A DNA stretch of 38,101 nucleotides from Sedimentisphaerales bacterium (GCA_028281535.1 JANQJS010000034.1:1-38101), one strand, 5' to 3'; shown: positions 8,483 to 18,297, counted from the first letter of the stretch. Notes: generated from the letters alone by a model not told the origin. Numbers and translations: made by a program.

Positions 8483-9613
8483 ATGTCTATAAATATACCA
8501 TTTAATAAACCCTGCTTTGAAGGAAACGAACTCGCTTATATAACTGATGCCATACAGCGAGGACACATCTCAGGTGATGGGCTCTATACCAAAAAATGTT
8601 CAGAATTATTTGAAAAAGAATTCAATTGCAAACGAGCTCTACTGACAACATCTTGCACGCACGCATTAGAAATTTCAGCGTTATTGCTTGATTTAGAACC
8701 GGGCGACGAAGTGATTATTCCATCATTTACATTTGTATCTACGGCAAACGCTTTTGCGCTCCATGGAGCCAAAATTATTTTCGCAGACGTCCAACCAGAC
8801 ACACTCAATATTGATCACAACAAATTGGACGCCCTGATTACACCTTCAACAAAAGCAATCGTTCCCGTACATTATGCTGGCGTTGGTTGCAACATGGATG
8901 CGATCATGGAACTAGCCGATCGACACAATATCCAAGTGATCGAAGACAATGCTCATGGCATCTTTGGCAAGTATAATAATAAAACGCTAGGATCATTTGG
9001 CAGTATGTCGACACTTAGCTTTCACGAAACTAAAAATTTCACTTGCGGTGAAGGGGGTGCACTTATCATCAATGATGAGTCACTCGTTGAGCGTGCGGAA
9101 ATTATTCGGGAAAAAGGCACGAATCGAAGTCAATTTTTTCGCGGTCAGGTAGACAAATATACATGGCATGACTTAGGTTCCAGCTATCTTCCATCAGACA
9201 TCTTAGCAGGTTTTTTATATGCTCAATTGGAAGAACGCCATCAAATCATGCAGCAAAGACGTAAGATTTGGGATTATTATTTCGACAATCTCAAGGAATG
9301 GGCACAATCAAAAGATATTTCACTGCCTCATGTACCTTCTGAATGCCAACAAGCCTACCACATGTTTTATTTGTTAATGCCATCGGCACAAGACCAAAAG
9401 GCATTTATTGATTACATGAAAGCAAAAGGAATTCTTTGCGTGTTTCATTACTTGCCTTTACACCTCTCGACCATGGGGTTGAAATATGGTGGCAAGACAG
9501 GTGATTGCCCTATAACAGAAGATATTAGCAATCGTCTCGTACGATTACCATTTTATAATAACCTCTCAACTGATGAACAAGCGATTATCACTGATGCGAT
9601 CAGAAATTTTTAA
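8483..9613 (+). CDS. wecE: dTDP-4-amino-4,6-dideoxygalactose transaminase (WecE/RffA)
   Basis: 376 residues from the ATG at 8483, the same length as I recall for E. coli RffA. The first residues (MSINIPFNKPCFEGNELAYI) align with it, and AAGG lies 11 bases upstream. Upstream in-frame codons would overlap the methyltransferase and match nothing. It is a PLP-dependent DegT/DnrJ/EryC1/StrS enzyme: FSTS-type cofactor loop in LLTTSCTHALE, IEDNAHG, and the Schiff-base lysine in SFHETKN. The run REKGTNRSQFFRGQVDKYTW is nearly identical to RffA. The enzyme converts dTDP-4-keto-6-deoxy-D-glucose to dTDP-4-amino-4,6-dideoxy-D-galactose using glutamate. No dTDP-glucose synthase or dehydratase is in the window, so the precursor must come from elsewhere. 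Confidence 0.93.
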   Translation: MSINIPFNKPCFEGNELAYITDAIQRGHISGDGLYTKKCSELFEKEFNCKRALLTTSCTHALEISALLLDLEPGDEVIIPSFTFVSTANAFALHGAKIIFADVQPDTLNIDHNKLDALITPSTKAIVPVHYAGVGCNMDAIMELADRHNIQVIEDNAHGIFGKYNNKTLGSFGSMSTLSFHETKNFTCGEGGALIINDESLVERAEIIREKGTNRSQFFRGQVDKYTWHDLGSSYLPSDILAGFLYAQLEERHQIMQQRRKIWDYYFDNLKEWAQSKDISLPHVPSECQQAYHMFYLLMPSAQDQKAFIDYMKAKGILCVFHYLPLHLSTMGLKYGGKTGDCPITEDISNRLVRLPFYNNLSTDEQAIITDAIRNF

Positions 9614-9621
9614 GGTAATCA

Positions 9622-11163
9622 ATGCCTGACTTTAAACAAATCATATTTAAACAATATCAAGAATGGAAAATAATATTTTGGATTTGCTTTATCTTAAATA
9701 TTATCTCCTATCTTGGTTTTATTGTTTATCACACCTACACATCGGATGATTACCTTTTTTATTTAAGTGAAGTAAATCACATCGACCATGGTCGATGGTT
9801 CGCGGGGTTTATTTACAACACACTTTTACAGCATAATTACATGCCAACATTGTCTCCGATTATTGCAATTATTATTAATATATTTACAGGTATTCTCATT
9901 TCTAAACTATGGCGTCTTTCTAAAGAAACCAGCTTAATTGTCATTTTGCTCTGGTGCATACACCCATACAATCTAGAAGCATTTAATTTTAGGATATCTA
10001 CTATTATTATCCCCTTAAGCTATCTCATCGCATCAATAAGTATCCTAATAGCTTCAAAAGGGTATAGATCCTTTATCCTTTCCATCATATTATTTTATTG
10101 TGCAATTTCTATTTATCAAGTCGCCATCGGTTTTACAGTAGCTCTAATTTCTATTCAATTCTTACTTGATGTCTATCGCGACAACATATCAACCCAATCA
10201 CTACGAAAAGCCTCAAGAATCTTAATAAAATATATTTCAATGATGTTTCTCGCAACGATTATGTATATGATCATTACAAAACTCATGACAAATTTATTCG
10301 AACTGAATATGCATGGGCGATACCAAAAAGGTACCACCTTCAATTTAAAAGAAATCGCTAAGAACTTTGCCTATCTGTCATTTTCTCTAAGTCTTCGAAC
10401 TCTCCCAATCGGAGAATTCATACTCCCTTTTATAGGAAAATTACTGATATTTTCAACTTATATCATAGCAGCTATTACCATTTTCAAAAAACAAGCTACA
10501 TTTTTACGACGGTGCTTTCTTGTAATATGGCTAATTAGTATACCGCTAGTAGCTTTTTTATACTTACTACCACTTGAAGGTATTGGCCATTCACTCCCAT
10601 GGCGTATGTGTATGGGGGTCGTTATCTTTTTCATAGGGACTGTTGCATTGACGCAGGAATCAACGTCTATGTTAATTCGACGCTCAGTCAATTTCTCATC
10701 AGTCTTCTTAATTATTTATTTTATTTTTTGTAACAATTCCAACATTTACAAACAGCATTTAGCTAACAAAGATGACTATGTTATGGCAACACGTATCATT
10801 TCAAGAATCCAATCACTGCCAAACTACAAACCTAATATGGATTTAGCAATTATTGGGCAATATAATAAGCGAGTACCATTTTCACGCAATAGTAGAGACC
10901 TTTTGGACATGCTGCCTGAATATTATCTACATCATGCATCTCGCCACTTTTCCATAACTCAGAGTGCATTTAATAACAATAATGGGAAATATGCAATCTT
11001 AACAAAATATATGAAGCTGGAATGCCAAAAAGCTAAAAGAGATGAATATCAAAATGCGTTAGATGCCTCAAAATCCAGATCTGCGTGGCCTTCCAAAGAC
11101 TCAATATTTATAAATAACAATACAGTCGTATTGATACTTTCAAAACACAAAGACGGCCAATAG
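9622..11163 (+). CDS. Polytopic membrane glycosyltransferase, GtrII/Glucos_trans_II-like
   Basis: 513 residues, with about 9-11 hydrophobic helices between residues 20 and 375 and a soluble C-terminal tail of about 140 residues. The first periplasmic loop carries YTSDDYLFYLSEVNHIDHGR, matching the acidic DD plus GRW loop of GtrII-type (GT-C fold) enzymes. Such enzymes take a sugar from polyprenyl phosphate on the outer face of the membrane and attach it to a surface glycan. It follows wecE by 8 bases and ends the operon. A GT2 that loads the lipid carrier at the start and a GT-C enzyme at the end make a coherent pair, although no GtrA-like flippase gene is visible. The family call is moderate because these proteins are poorly conserved. 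Confidence 0.65.
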   Translation: MPDFKQIIFKQYQEWKIIFWICFILNIISYLGFIVYHTYTSDDYLFYLSEVNHIDHGRWFAGFIYNTLLQHNYMPTLSPIIAIIINIFTGILISKLWRLSKETSLIVILLWCIHPYNLEAFNFRISTIIIPLSYLIASISILIASKGYRSFILSIILFYCAISIYQVAIGFTVALISIQFLLDVYRDNISTQSLRKASRILIKYISMMFLATIMYMIITKLMTNLFELNMHGRYQKGTTFNLKEIAKNFAYLSFSLSLRTLPIGEFILPFIGKLLIFSTYIIAAITIFKKQATFLRRCFLVIWLISIPLVAFLYLLPLEGIGHSLPWRMCMGVVIFFIGTVALTQESTSMLIRRSVNFSSVFLIIYFIFCNNSNIYKQHLANKDDYVMATRIISRIQSLPNYKPNMDLAIIGQYNKRVPFSRNSRDLLDMLPEYYLHHASRHFSITQSAFNNNNGKYAILTKYMKLECQKAKRDEYQNALDASKSRSAWPSKDSIFINNNTVVLILSKHKDGQ

Positions 11164-11191
11164 AAATACTATTTCGAATCGTTTTCAATGC

Positions 11192-13276
11192 CTAAGAATG
11201 AAGGGCCTTGTCCTGTTCAGCCAACTCTGCTTGATGCTGAAAAACCCAGTAATTAATTTTTTCCATGAGAGTGCTTGTATTGATTGGCTTAGTCAGAAAA
11301 TCATTCATACCAGCATCAAAACAATATTGCCTATCTTTAGTCATAGCATTTGCTGTCAATGCCATGATGGGGATTTCTGTAAAGCCTTGGCTTCGAATAA
11401 GAGCTGTTGCTTCTACACCATCCAATACCGGCATTTTCATATCCATTAAGATCATATGATACTCTTTTTCCAAAACCATTTCAAAAGCCACTCGACCATT
11501 TTCTGCTAAATCTACTTGATATCCCATTTTCTTTAAAATCGTAGTAATCAATTTTTGATTCACTCTTTCATCTTCAGCCACTAAGATTCTAATCTCTTCA
11601 TTTTTGCGATCGCAATGATCTGTTGTTAATGCAGAAAGTCGATATTTATCCTTAACAGGATCTAATGTTTCATGACCACATAAAAACAATATGGTATTAA
11701 TGATTTTATCACGGCGTATGGGCTTGGTTAAATAGCGATTAAATCCAACTCTCCGGCTAAAATTATCATCGATTTTTTCCGATTGAGCAGACAATGCCAC
11801 AATGGGTAATTTTTCATAAGAGTTATGGCTTCGAATCTGTTTAACTAGTTCATAACCATCTAGTTCAGGCATTATAATATCAATGATGGCAAGATCATAT
11901 TTTTGACCATTTTCGACACCTTGTTCTAAATAGTCCATTGTCTTTAATGGGTTCATTAGTGAGGTTACTTGCATGCCAAAATCACTTAACATACGTGCGG
12001 TTGTTTTTAAATATATTTCATTATCATCTACTAATAATAATCGTTTACCAATCAAATCATTTAAAACCACTGGTTGACATTGAATATGATTTCCTTCACA
12101 ATTATTCAACCGTATGGTAAAACTAAACATACTCCCTTGCTCAGGCTGGCTTTCTAACCATACTTCCCCTTGCATCAAATGTATCAACTCTTGTGTAATG
12201 GCTAATCCCAAGCCTGTCCCACCATATTCTCTAGTTGTTGAAGAATCAGCCTGTTCAAATTTTTCGAAAATAGTAGCTTGTTTTTCTTCTGGTATACCAA
12301 TACCTGTATCACGCACAGTGAACAACAAGACAATATGATCATGATCATGCCGAAGCCTTTGAATGGTTAATTCAATTTCTCCCTTGTGAGTAAATTTTGC
12401 AGCATTACTTAGGATATTTAATAGTACCTGCGTTAATCGAGTCGGATCGCCGTTCACCCAATCAGGGATATTACTTTGAAAGGTGCAAAGTAATTCAACG
12501 TTTTTCTCAGCTAGTTTATCCTTAATTAAATCACAAGCATCAAAAACCACCATCTCAAGATCAAAATCTATTTCTTCAAATTGAATTTTTCCAGATTCAA
12601 TTTTTGAATAATCAAGGATATCATTAATAATATTCAGTTGAATATTTCCACTTCGCTGAATTGTTTCTGCATATTCCCTTTGTACGGGATCCAAATCAGT
12701 GGACAAAAGTAAATCTGTAAATCCAATGATTCCATTCATAGGTGTCCGGATCTCATGACTCATATTCGCAAGAAAACGACTTTTTGACTGTTCAATTTCT
12801 TTTTGATTAGCATCGTTTTGACGATGCTTTTCTAGCAGTTCTTGATGCTCTTTTACTAAACGATCATTAATCTGCAAAGACTTTTTACGTTCATAGGCTC
12901 TGGCAATGTATATTTGCCAATATTGTTCTAATTGCTGATGATTGGTGACATGACTGTCTACTTCGCTTAAAATTAAAGGATCAATGGAATCCTCATTTGA
13001 TAATAGGAGAAAAAATAGCTTGGGACACTTACGCCGAATCTGCTGAATTGTTTTATAGCAATAATCTGCGGTGGCATCCTTATTAAGTAAAATCAAATCA
13101 ATTTCTAGCGTATCAAGAATCTCTATCGTTTCTTGAAAACAAGAAGAAACTTTGATCTTAAACTCAAATATTGTAGATTGATTTGCAAGTAATGCTAAAC
13201 AATCAGTTGGAATAGACTGATCATCATCGAATATCAAAATATTCAATGAGTCATTATTACCATGTTGCATTATCAT
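11192..13276 (-). CDS. Cytoplasmic hybrid sensor histidine kinase with three receiver domains
   Basis: 694 residues with no membrane helix. In order: a degenerate receiver (10-125), in which the usual phospho-acceptor position is N65 (LILLNKDA); a coiled coil (about 130-165); HisKA with His174 in [15 protein letters not shown]; and HATPase_c with the N-box [12 protein letters not shown]1 DTGIGIP and G2 GGTGLGLAI. Two receivers follow with acceptors D466 (AIIDIIMP) and D612 ([11 protein letters not shown]) and the conserved KP lysines. The layout is that of BarA/TorS-like phosphorelay kinases but with a pseudo-receiver as input. No Hpt or DNA-binding response regulator gene is nearby, so its partner is elsewhere. 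It is convergent with the glycan operon, 28 bases apart. Confidence 0.93.
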   Translation of the reverse strand: MIMQHGNNDSLNILIFDDDQSIPTDCLALLANQSTIFEFKIKVSSCFQETIEILDTLEIDLILLNKDATADYCYKTIQQIRRKCPKLFFLLLSNEDSIDPLILSEVDSHVTNHQQLEQYWQIYIARAYERKKSLQINDRLVKEHQELLEKHRQNDANQKEIEQSKSRFLANMSHEIRTPMNGIIGFTDLLLSTDLDPVQREYAETIQRSGNIQLNIINDILDYSKIESGKIQFEEIDFDLEMVVFDACDLIKDKLAEKNVELLCTFQSNIPDWVNGDPTRLTQVLLNILSNAAKFTHKGEIELTIQRLRHDHDHIVLLFTVRDTGIGIPEEKQATIFEKFEQADSSTTREYGGTGLGLAITQELIHLMQGEVWLESQPEQGSMFSFTIRLNNCEGNHIQCQPVVLNDLIGKRLLLVDDNEIYLKTTARMLSDFGMQVTSLMNPLKTMDYLEQGVENGQKYDLAIIDIIMPELDGYELVKQIRSHNSYEKLPIVALSAQSEKIDDNFSRRVGFNRYLTKPIRRDKIINTILFLCGHETLDPVKDKYRLSALTTDHCDRKNEEIRILVAEDERVNQKLITTILKKMGYQVDLAENGRVAFEMVLEKEYHMILMDMKMPVLDGVEATALIRSQGFTEIPIMALTANAMTKDRQYCFDAGMNDFLTKPINTSTLMEKINYWVFQHQAELAEQDKALHS

Positions 13277-13453
13277 GAATCACACTCACTCTGTACTTAT
13301 CGGTCGTACATGTAAGTCCCACACACCCTGTACATTTATATACTTGATTATTAGCTGAAAAGTCCCACCCTTTCAGACTCATTACATTTGTAATTATCGA
13401 CTTAAATATTATATCATTTTATTAAAATTAGGATTTCCCCTGATATTTAGACA

Positions 13454-13484
13454 TAAAAAAAGCGGATAGCTATGCTAATCCGCT
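13454..13484 (-). terminator. Intrinsic terminator after the mutarotase gene
   Basis: AGCGGAT pairs with ATCCGCT, with inner AGC/GCT pairs. On the minus strand the stem is followed by a run of seven T. It closes the carbohydrate cluster. Confidence 0.75.
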
Positions 13485-13514
13485 TATATAAGACCTAATA
13501 AAATTATTGGACGA

Positions 13515-13922
13515 TTATGGATTATAATAAACACGCTCCATAACAGCCCATGATTTATACCCTTTTAATGGCTGTTGCATAGGATCGCACATTTCAAGCC
13601 ATTTGATATTTTCTTCTTCTTTATCTAGCATGGCCATGTCTGCTTCAAAATCTTTGCCATGATACTCATAAAAACCAAATTCATACCAATTTCCATCATC
13701 TAGTTTATGAAGGAAAATATTGAAATTTTTCATATGATATTTTGAAAGAAGATGACGTACACCAGGATGATCGTCCGCGTGGACTTCTTTATATTTTTCA
13801 AGATATTCAGGCTTTAACTGAATAACCATACCTACTTTTTTGACATCTTTTTGAGCACATCCTAAACCAAAGATCATGACACACGCAGACAACAAGATGA
13901 CATTTAATAGACTTTTTTTCAT
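13515..13922 (-). CDS. Lipoprotein of the L-rhamnose mutarotase (RhaM, DUF718) family
   Basis: 135 residues from the ATG at 13922, chosen because AAAGGA lies just upstream and a lipoprotein signal follows (MKKSLLNVILL, with the lipobox ending FGLGC, Cys22). The remaining ~110 residues match the small alpha/beta-barrel RhaM family: VGMVIQLKPEYLEKYKEVH contains the Tyr44-x3-His48 pair, then NFNIFLHK, and the conserved end WLEMCDPMQQP. RhaM interconverts anomers of L-rhamnose in the cytoplasm; a lipid-anchored, exported form is unusual and hints at a sugar-binding or periplasmic role. It lies downstream of fructokinase and just before the cluster's terminator. Confidence 0.8.
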   Translation of the reverse strand: MKKSLLNVILLSACVMIFGLGCAQKDVKKVGMVIQLKPEYLEKYKEVHADDHPGVRHLLSKYHMKNFNIFLHKLDDGNWYEFGFYEYHGKDFEADMAMLDKEEENIKWLEMCDPMQQPLKGYKSWAVMERVYYNP

Positions 13923-13981
13923 ACCAATTCCTTTCATTCGGCACAAATATTTCGAATAATATAATACACTTTTTTACTTTT

Positions 13982-14884
13982 CTAAGCAATTTGCTTAAGT
14001 AGTTGGTCAGTTAAGTGCGGCATGGCACCTTCGTTCGAACAGACAAAACTCGCCAGCCGATTGGCCTTATCATTTATCTCATCGAGTGAATTACCATTCA
14101 TCAATCCTGTAACGACGCCGGCATTAAAGGAATCACCAGCCCCCACAGTATCAGCAACCTCTGTAGGGAATCCTGCGTGGAGCGACTCCCCCTCACGTGA
14201 GATCAAATGACTTCCAGCGCCACCTTTGGTTAATGCAATAAGTTCAAGCGGATATTTATCCATAAGTGCCTTCAAAAATTCATTTTCGGTATCAGGTAAA
14301 TTCAATAACTTAGCAATCACCGGCATTTCATCGTCACTGACTTTTAATACCGTCGCCAATGACATCATAGCATCAACCAAATCTGCACTGTAATACTCTA
14401 CTCGTAAATTGACATCATACAATCGTATGCACTCGTTGCGAGTAGCCTTTAAAAATCCTTGTATGTTTTCCTTTGAAACAGGACTTCTCTGAGCCAAAGT
14501 GCCATAACAAACGGCATCAACCGATTCGGCTAAAGCCTTGGCTTCTGGTGTTAAAGGAATAAAATCCCAGGCAACCCCTTCGTGTATCACAGGAGCAGTC
14601 ATTTTACCTTCGGCATCTAAACTAATATCAACACGTCCAGTCGGATGTTCAGAATCGATGTGTACGTACGTTTGATCAAGCCCGCGGCTATCCAACTCAC
14701 TTAAGATTTCTCGGCCAAGGTCATCGTCACCAATCGAACTAACGACATAACTCTTGCAACCAAGTGATTGAGCATGAAATGCAAAATTGGCTGGCGCACC
14801 GCCTATTTTTTTTCCTGTTGGAAAAACATCCCAAAGCAGTTCGCCCAAACCGGCAACCACTTTCTTTTCATTATCCTGAGCCAT
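13982..14884 (-). CDS. PfkB-family fructokinase
   Basis: 300 residues. The N-terminal GELLWDVFP and GGAPANFAFHAQSLG blocks and the C-terminal DTVGAGDSFNAG block, with catalytic base D251, are those of bacterial fructokinases (ATP + D-fructose to fructose 6-phosphate). A related PfkB sugar specificity cannot be excluded. AAAAGGATAGAG precedes the ATG. A promoter and a perfect inverted repeat lie directly upstream (14902-14954), so it can be transcribed independently of the sulfatase gene. The neighbouring GH32 enzyme would release fructose, giving this kinase a clear substrate. Confidence 0.9.
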   Translation of the reverse strand: MAQDNEKKVVAGLGELLWDVFPTGKKIGGAPANFAFHAQSLGCKSYVVSSIGDDDLGREILSELDSRGLDQTYVHIDSEHPTGRVDISLDAEGKMTAPVIHEGVAWDFIPLTPEAKALAESVDAVCYGTLAQRSPVSKENIQGFLKATRNECIRLYDVNLRVEYYSADLVDAMMSLATVLKVSDDEMPVIAKLLNLPDTENEFLKALMDKYPLELIALTKGGAGSHLISREGESLHAGFPTEVADTVGAGDSFNAGVVTGLMNGNSLDEINDKANRLASFVCSNEGAMPHLTDQLLKQIA

Positions 14885-14901
14885 AGATTCTCTATCCTTT
14901 T

Positions 14902-14954
14902 GTATTAGTCATGAGTAAACTAATACTATAATAGAGATCCTCGATAATTTCCAA
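14902..14954 (-). promoter_or_regulatory. Fructokinase promoter with overlapping operator-like repeat
   Basis: On the minus strand TTGGAA (14949-14954) and TATAGT (14925-14930) are 18 bases apart. The perfect inverted repeat GTATTAGT-N9-ACTAATAC (14902-14926) starts within the -10 box and covers the likely transcription start, the classical place for a repressor site. A related GTATTA sequence sits at the same place in the GH32 promoter. Confidence 0.5.
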
Positions 14955-15059
14955 AAGAAAATACAGAATATAATCACATATTTAAAAAGAAGTTACATAA
15001 AACGCAACCCAACATAATGCCACAGAATTCATGGTTAGCGAGACATCTTAGACTCATGA

Positions 15060-16745
15060 TCATAAACTAAATGTCACATTCGACTTATTATCATCAACTT
15101 GCTTACGTAAGCGTTTTAGCTCTGCTTTTAATTCCTTGACAACACCTTGGTAGGCAGGATCGTTATATAGATTGTTCATTTCCTGTGGATCTTTTTTAAG
15201 ATCATACAACTCCCATTCAGGAGTCGTTGCTTCATGGTAGGCTCCGTAAACTCCCAAGGCCTTTCCATAATAATAGATAAGCTTGTAACGATCCGTCCGC
15301 ACACCCATATGCGCAGCAACATTAAAATGTGGACGGTGCAGCCAATAGCGATAGTACATCGACTGACGCCAATCTTTAGGTTTTTTCCCGGCCAATAAAG
15401 GCTTGATACTCCGTCCCTGCATCTCCTCAGGAATTTTAATACCTGCAAAATCAAGAAATGTTCCAGCAAAATCACAATTAAGGACAATATCCTTATTAAC
15501 ACTACCAGGTTTTACCATTTTAGGATAACGCACCAAAAATGGCATCCGTAATGACTCTTCATACATAAATCGCTTGTCAAATAAGCCATGTTCACCCAGG
15601 AAAAAGCCTTGATCAGAGGTATATACAACAATGGTATTTTCGGCTAATCCAGCTTTATCAAGATAATCAAGCACACGCCCTACGTTTTGATCAATAGAAT
15701 AGACACATCGTAAGTAGGCTTTGATGTAATGTTGGTAGGTTTGCTTGCGTCTTTCTTTATCCGGCAGTGCTTTTAATTTTTCACGCAAGCCATCAAACTG
15801 ATTACCTTCTGTGGGATGCAAATAGAGACATTCATCCACATCAATAATTTGTGTATTACGTTTTAAAGCTTCGCCTCGATTAGAATAATCATCATGCAAA
15901 TTATCTGGTTCAGGTATATCAATATCCTTGAAAAGGTCTTTATGCTTAGGGTCATACTCCCACATATCATGAGGGGCTTTGTGCTGCAAAAGCATACAAA
16001 ACGGTTGATCTTTAGGACGGTTTTTTAGGAATTTTAATCCTAAATCAGTAATAACATCTGTGACATACCCTTTGATTCGTTTACCTTCCGGCTCATACTC
16101 TTCCTGCATTTTTTGATTATAGTGATCTGGACGTTCAATTTCATCCTCAGATTCATCCATCCAATGTTTTTTAACTTTCCAGTCAGGAATTAAATCCATA
16201 TCGATTTCACCCTCTTCATAGGGCTTGCGATTATTCCACCAGGGCATACCTGACTCAACAAAATCTGGATCAAAAAAGAGCCCTTGGCCTGGCATAACAT
16301 TGTAATAATCAAATCCGGTAGGCTGAGTGACCAAATGCCACTTACCGATCATTGCGGTATAATAACCACTTTCTTGAAGAAGTTTTGGAAAGGTTTTCTG
16401 AGATCCATCGAAAGGTTCAGCCAGTGAAAGGACACTATTTTTATGGCTATACTTTCCCGTCAATACACTCGCACGACTTGGAGAACATAGCGAATTGGTA
16501 CAAAAACAATTTTCAAATTTCATTCCCTCTTTCGCAAGCCGATCAATATGAGGTGTTTTGATGAGTTTATCACTATACGCACTCACCGCTGCTGAAGCAT
16601 GATCATCCGACATGATAAAAATAATATTCGGGCGTTGCTTTCCACTTTTAGCCAAAACCTCATTTAAGAAATAATTCGGTAAAGATGCTACCGCAAGCCC
16701 AGCACCAGTTGTTTTTAAGAAATCACGTCGCTTGATCATTTTCAT
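15060..16745 (-). CDS. Tat-exported S1-family sulfatase (formylglycine-dependent)
   Basis: 561 residues. The twin-arginine signal is KRRDFLKTTGAGLAVASLP (residues 5-23). The alkaline-phosphatase-like core begins at RPNIIFIMSDDHA, whose D47 and D48 are metal ligands. The catalytic motif CSPSRASVLTGKYS places Cys87, to be oxidised to formylglycine, at the start of C-x-P-S-R. Further sulfatase blocks are GKWHL, YTSDQGFFLGEHGLFDKRFM and YDLKKDPQEMNNL. It hydrolyses sulfate esters, most likely on a carbohydrate. Neighbours are an MFS sugar porter and GH32 upstream and fructokinase downstream. No sulfatase-maturating enzyme is in the window. The start is supported by GAAAGG eight bases upstream. 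Confidence 0.94.
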   Translation of the reverse strand: MKMIKRRDFLKTTGAGLAVASLPNYFLNEVLAKSGKQRPNIIFIMSDDHASAAVSAYSDKLIKTPHIDRLAKEGMKFENCFCTNSLCSPSRASVLTGKYSHKNSVLSLAEPFDGSQKTFPKLLQESGYYTAMIGKWHLVTQPTGFDYYNVMPGQGLFFDPDFVESGMPWWNNRKPYEEGEIDMDLIPDWKVKKHWMDESEDEIERPDHYNQKMQEEYEPEGKRIKGYVTDVITDLGLKFLKNRPKDQPFCMLLQHKAPHDMWEYDPKHKDLFKDIDIPEPDNLHDDYSNRGEALKRNTQIIDVDECLYLHPTEGNQFDGLREKLKALPDKERRKQTYQHYIKAYLRCVYSIDQNVGRVLDYLDKAGLAENTIVVYTSDQGFFLGEHGLFDKRFMYEESLRMPFLVRYPKMVKPGSVNKDIVLNCDFAGTFLDFAGIKIPEEMQGRSIKPLLAGKKPKDWRQSMYYRYWLHRPHFNVAAHMGVRTDRYKLIYYYGKALGVYGAYHEATTPEWELYDLKKDPQEMNNLYNDPAYQGVVKELKAELKRLRKQVDDNKSNVTFSL

Positions 16746-16816
16746 AGCCTTTCATCTAACTAGAAACATAGTGAAAAATTAGCTCAAAAATGCACTGTGG
16801 GGTAGTTGGAATATAT

Positions 16817-16845
16817 ATATTAGTAAATAACTTATATATTTACAA
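16817..16845 (-). promoter_or_regulatory. Predicted sulfatase promoter containing an inverted repeat
   Basis: TTGTAA and TAATAT are 17 bases apart on the minus strand. The spacer region carries the perfect inverted repeat GTAAATA-N7-TATTTAC (16823-16843), which overlaps the -35 box. It is a candidate operator, although the local AT-richness weakens the case. Confidence 0.4.
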
Positions 16846-16867
16846 GCTTTGTTTTTAGGATGAAATG

Positions 16868-16881
16868 CTGTTTAAAAACAG
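16868..16881 (-). terminator. Weak hairpin after the MFS gene
   Basis: CTGTTT-N2-AAACAG forms a short stem 22 bases beyond the MFS stop codon. There is no T-run, so it may attenuate rather than terminate. Confidence 0.25.
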
Positions 16882-16903
16882 TTTTAGATGACCTCAAAAG
16901 AAT

Positions 16904-18235
16904 TTATTCAATCCCCATTTTCTTTTGAATTTGTTCCAACGGTACTCCTTTTGTTTCAGGCATAATCATCAATACCCAAATCAATTGAAAAACCATACAT
17001 ACGCCATAGATCACAAAAACATAGCCACCAATTTTTGATGCAAATAGTGGAAAAGTCCAGGAAATCACCGCAGCCATAAACCAATGAGTGAAACTACCTA
17101 AAGCTTGTCCACGTGCTCGAACACGATTTGGGAATATTTCACTGATAAAAACCCAAATAACAGCACCCTGACCAAAACCATGCGATCCCATAAACACTAG
17201 CAAGCTAATTAAAACCAAAGTACCATCCTGATTAATAAAGGCATAAGCCGCGCCAGCTAAGCTAAGAATATATCCAATGGAACCAATCAGCATCAGCTGC
17301 TTGCGACCAAAATGATCGATAATGACCATTGCAAGAACCGTAAAAATAAGCATCACAAATCCTACAATGATCGATTGCAATAAGGCAGATTGTGAACCAT
17401 GGCCTGCCATCTGAAAAATATCTTTGGTGTAATAGACTAACGCATTGATGCCCGACAATTGATTAAACATCGCCATCATGACTGCAAGCATTATCGGCTT
17501 AGAATACATTTTGCAAAAAAAAGGTTCTTTCATACTATGGTGTTCAAGATCTAAAGAGGCTTGGATTTCTTTGAGATCATCTTCAATATTGCCAGAGTCT
17601 GAACCACATTTTATCAACACCTCGCGTGCTTCATCTAGTCTCCCTTTTGACATGAGCCAACGTGGACTACGTGGATTCATGGTTAATAAAATGAAAAAGG
17701 CCGCAGCAGGGATGGCTTCGACCCCAAACATCCAACGCCACTCTATGATTCCTAAATTAAATGATCCAATTAGATAATTTGACATATAGGCAAGCAAAAT
17801 TCCAAATACAATATTAAACTGGACAAAAGCGACAAGGCGTCCTCGAAAACGAGCAGGTGATATTTCTGCCGTATACATCGGTGCCACCACTGATGCCCCG
17901 CCAACACCTAATCCACCTATAAATCGGAAAAATAAAAAAGAATACCAGTCCCATGCCAAAGCACTTCCTAGTGCGGAAATAAAATAGAGTGCTGCAAGTA
18001 CAAATAATGTTTGGCGACGGCCATAAATATCACTCGGACGCCCGACGATAATAGAACCAATGATGGTACCTATCAAAGCAATGGCAACGGTAAACCCTAA
18101 TGAAAAATCACTTAATTGGTAGATATCACGTAACCAGCCTGTCGTACCAGAAATAACGGCAGTATCAAAACCAAATAGTAGACCACCCAAAGCCGCTACA
18201 ACGGTACTACGTAATAAATACCCACTCATTCGCAT
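16904..18235 (-). CDS. MFS sugar porter (SP family)
   Basis: 443 residues with 12 predicted membrane helices. Sugar-porter signatures are clear: LGGLLFGFDTAVISG in helix 1, RPSDIYGRRQT between helices 2 and 3, AEISPARFRGRLVAFVQFNI, QLSGINALVYYTKDIF in helix 7, DHFGRKQL, SEIFPNRVRARGQALG, and PETKG at the end. It probably imports a monosaccharide with protons. Lying 62 bases downstream of the GH32 gene and on the same strand, it most likely takes up fructose or a short fructan. AAGGGG precedes the start. The sugar is inferred from context only. Confidence 0.92.
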   Translation of the reverse strand: MRMSGYLLRSTVVAALGGLLFGFDTAVISGTTGWLRDIYQLSDFSLGFTVAIALIGTIIGSIIVGRPSDIYGRRQTLFVLAALYFISALGSALAWDWYSFLFFRFIGGLGVGGASVVAPMYTAEISPARFRGRLVAFVQFNIVFGILLAYMSNYLIGSFNLGIIEWRWMFGVEAIPAAAFFILLTMNPRSPRWLMSKGRLDEAREVLIKCGSDSGNIEDDLKEIQASLDLEHHSMKEPFFCKMYSKPIMLAVMMAMFNQLSGINALVYYTKDIFQMAGHGSQSALLQSIIVGFVMLIFTVLAMVIIDHFGRKQLMLIGSIGYILSLAGAAYAFINQDGTLVLISLLVFMGSHGFGQGAVIWVFISEIFPNRVRARGQALGSFTHWFMAAVISWTFPLFASKIGGYVFVIYGVCMVFQLIWVLMIMPETKGVPLEQIQKKMGIE

Positions 18236-18297
18236 ACCTTAACCCCTTAAAATTTTCTGTTATAATTATTATGAAATACGAACTATAAAAGAAATGG

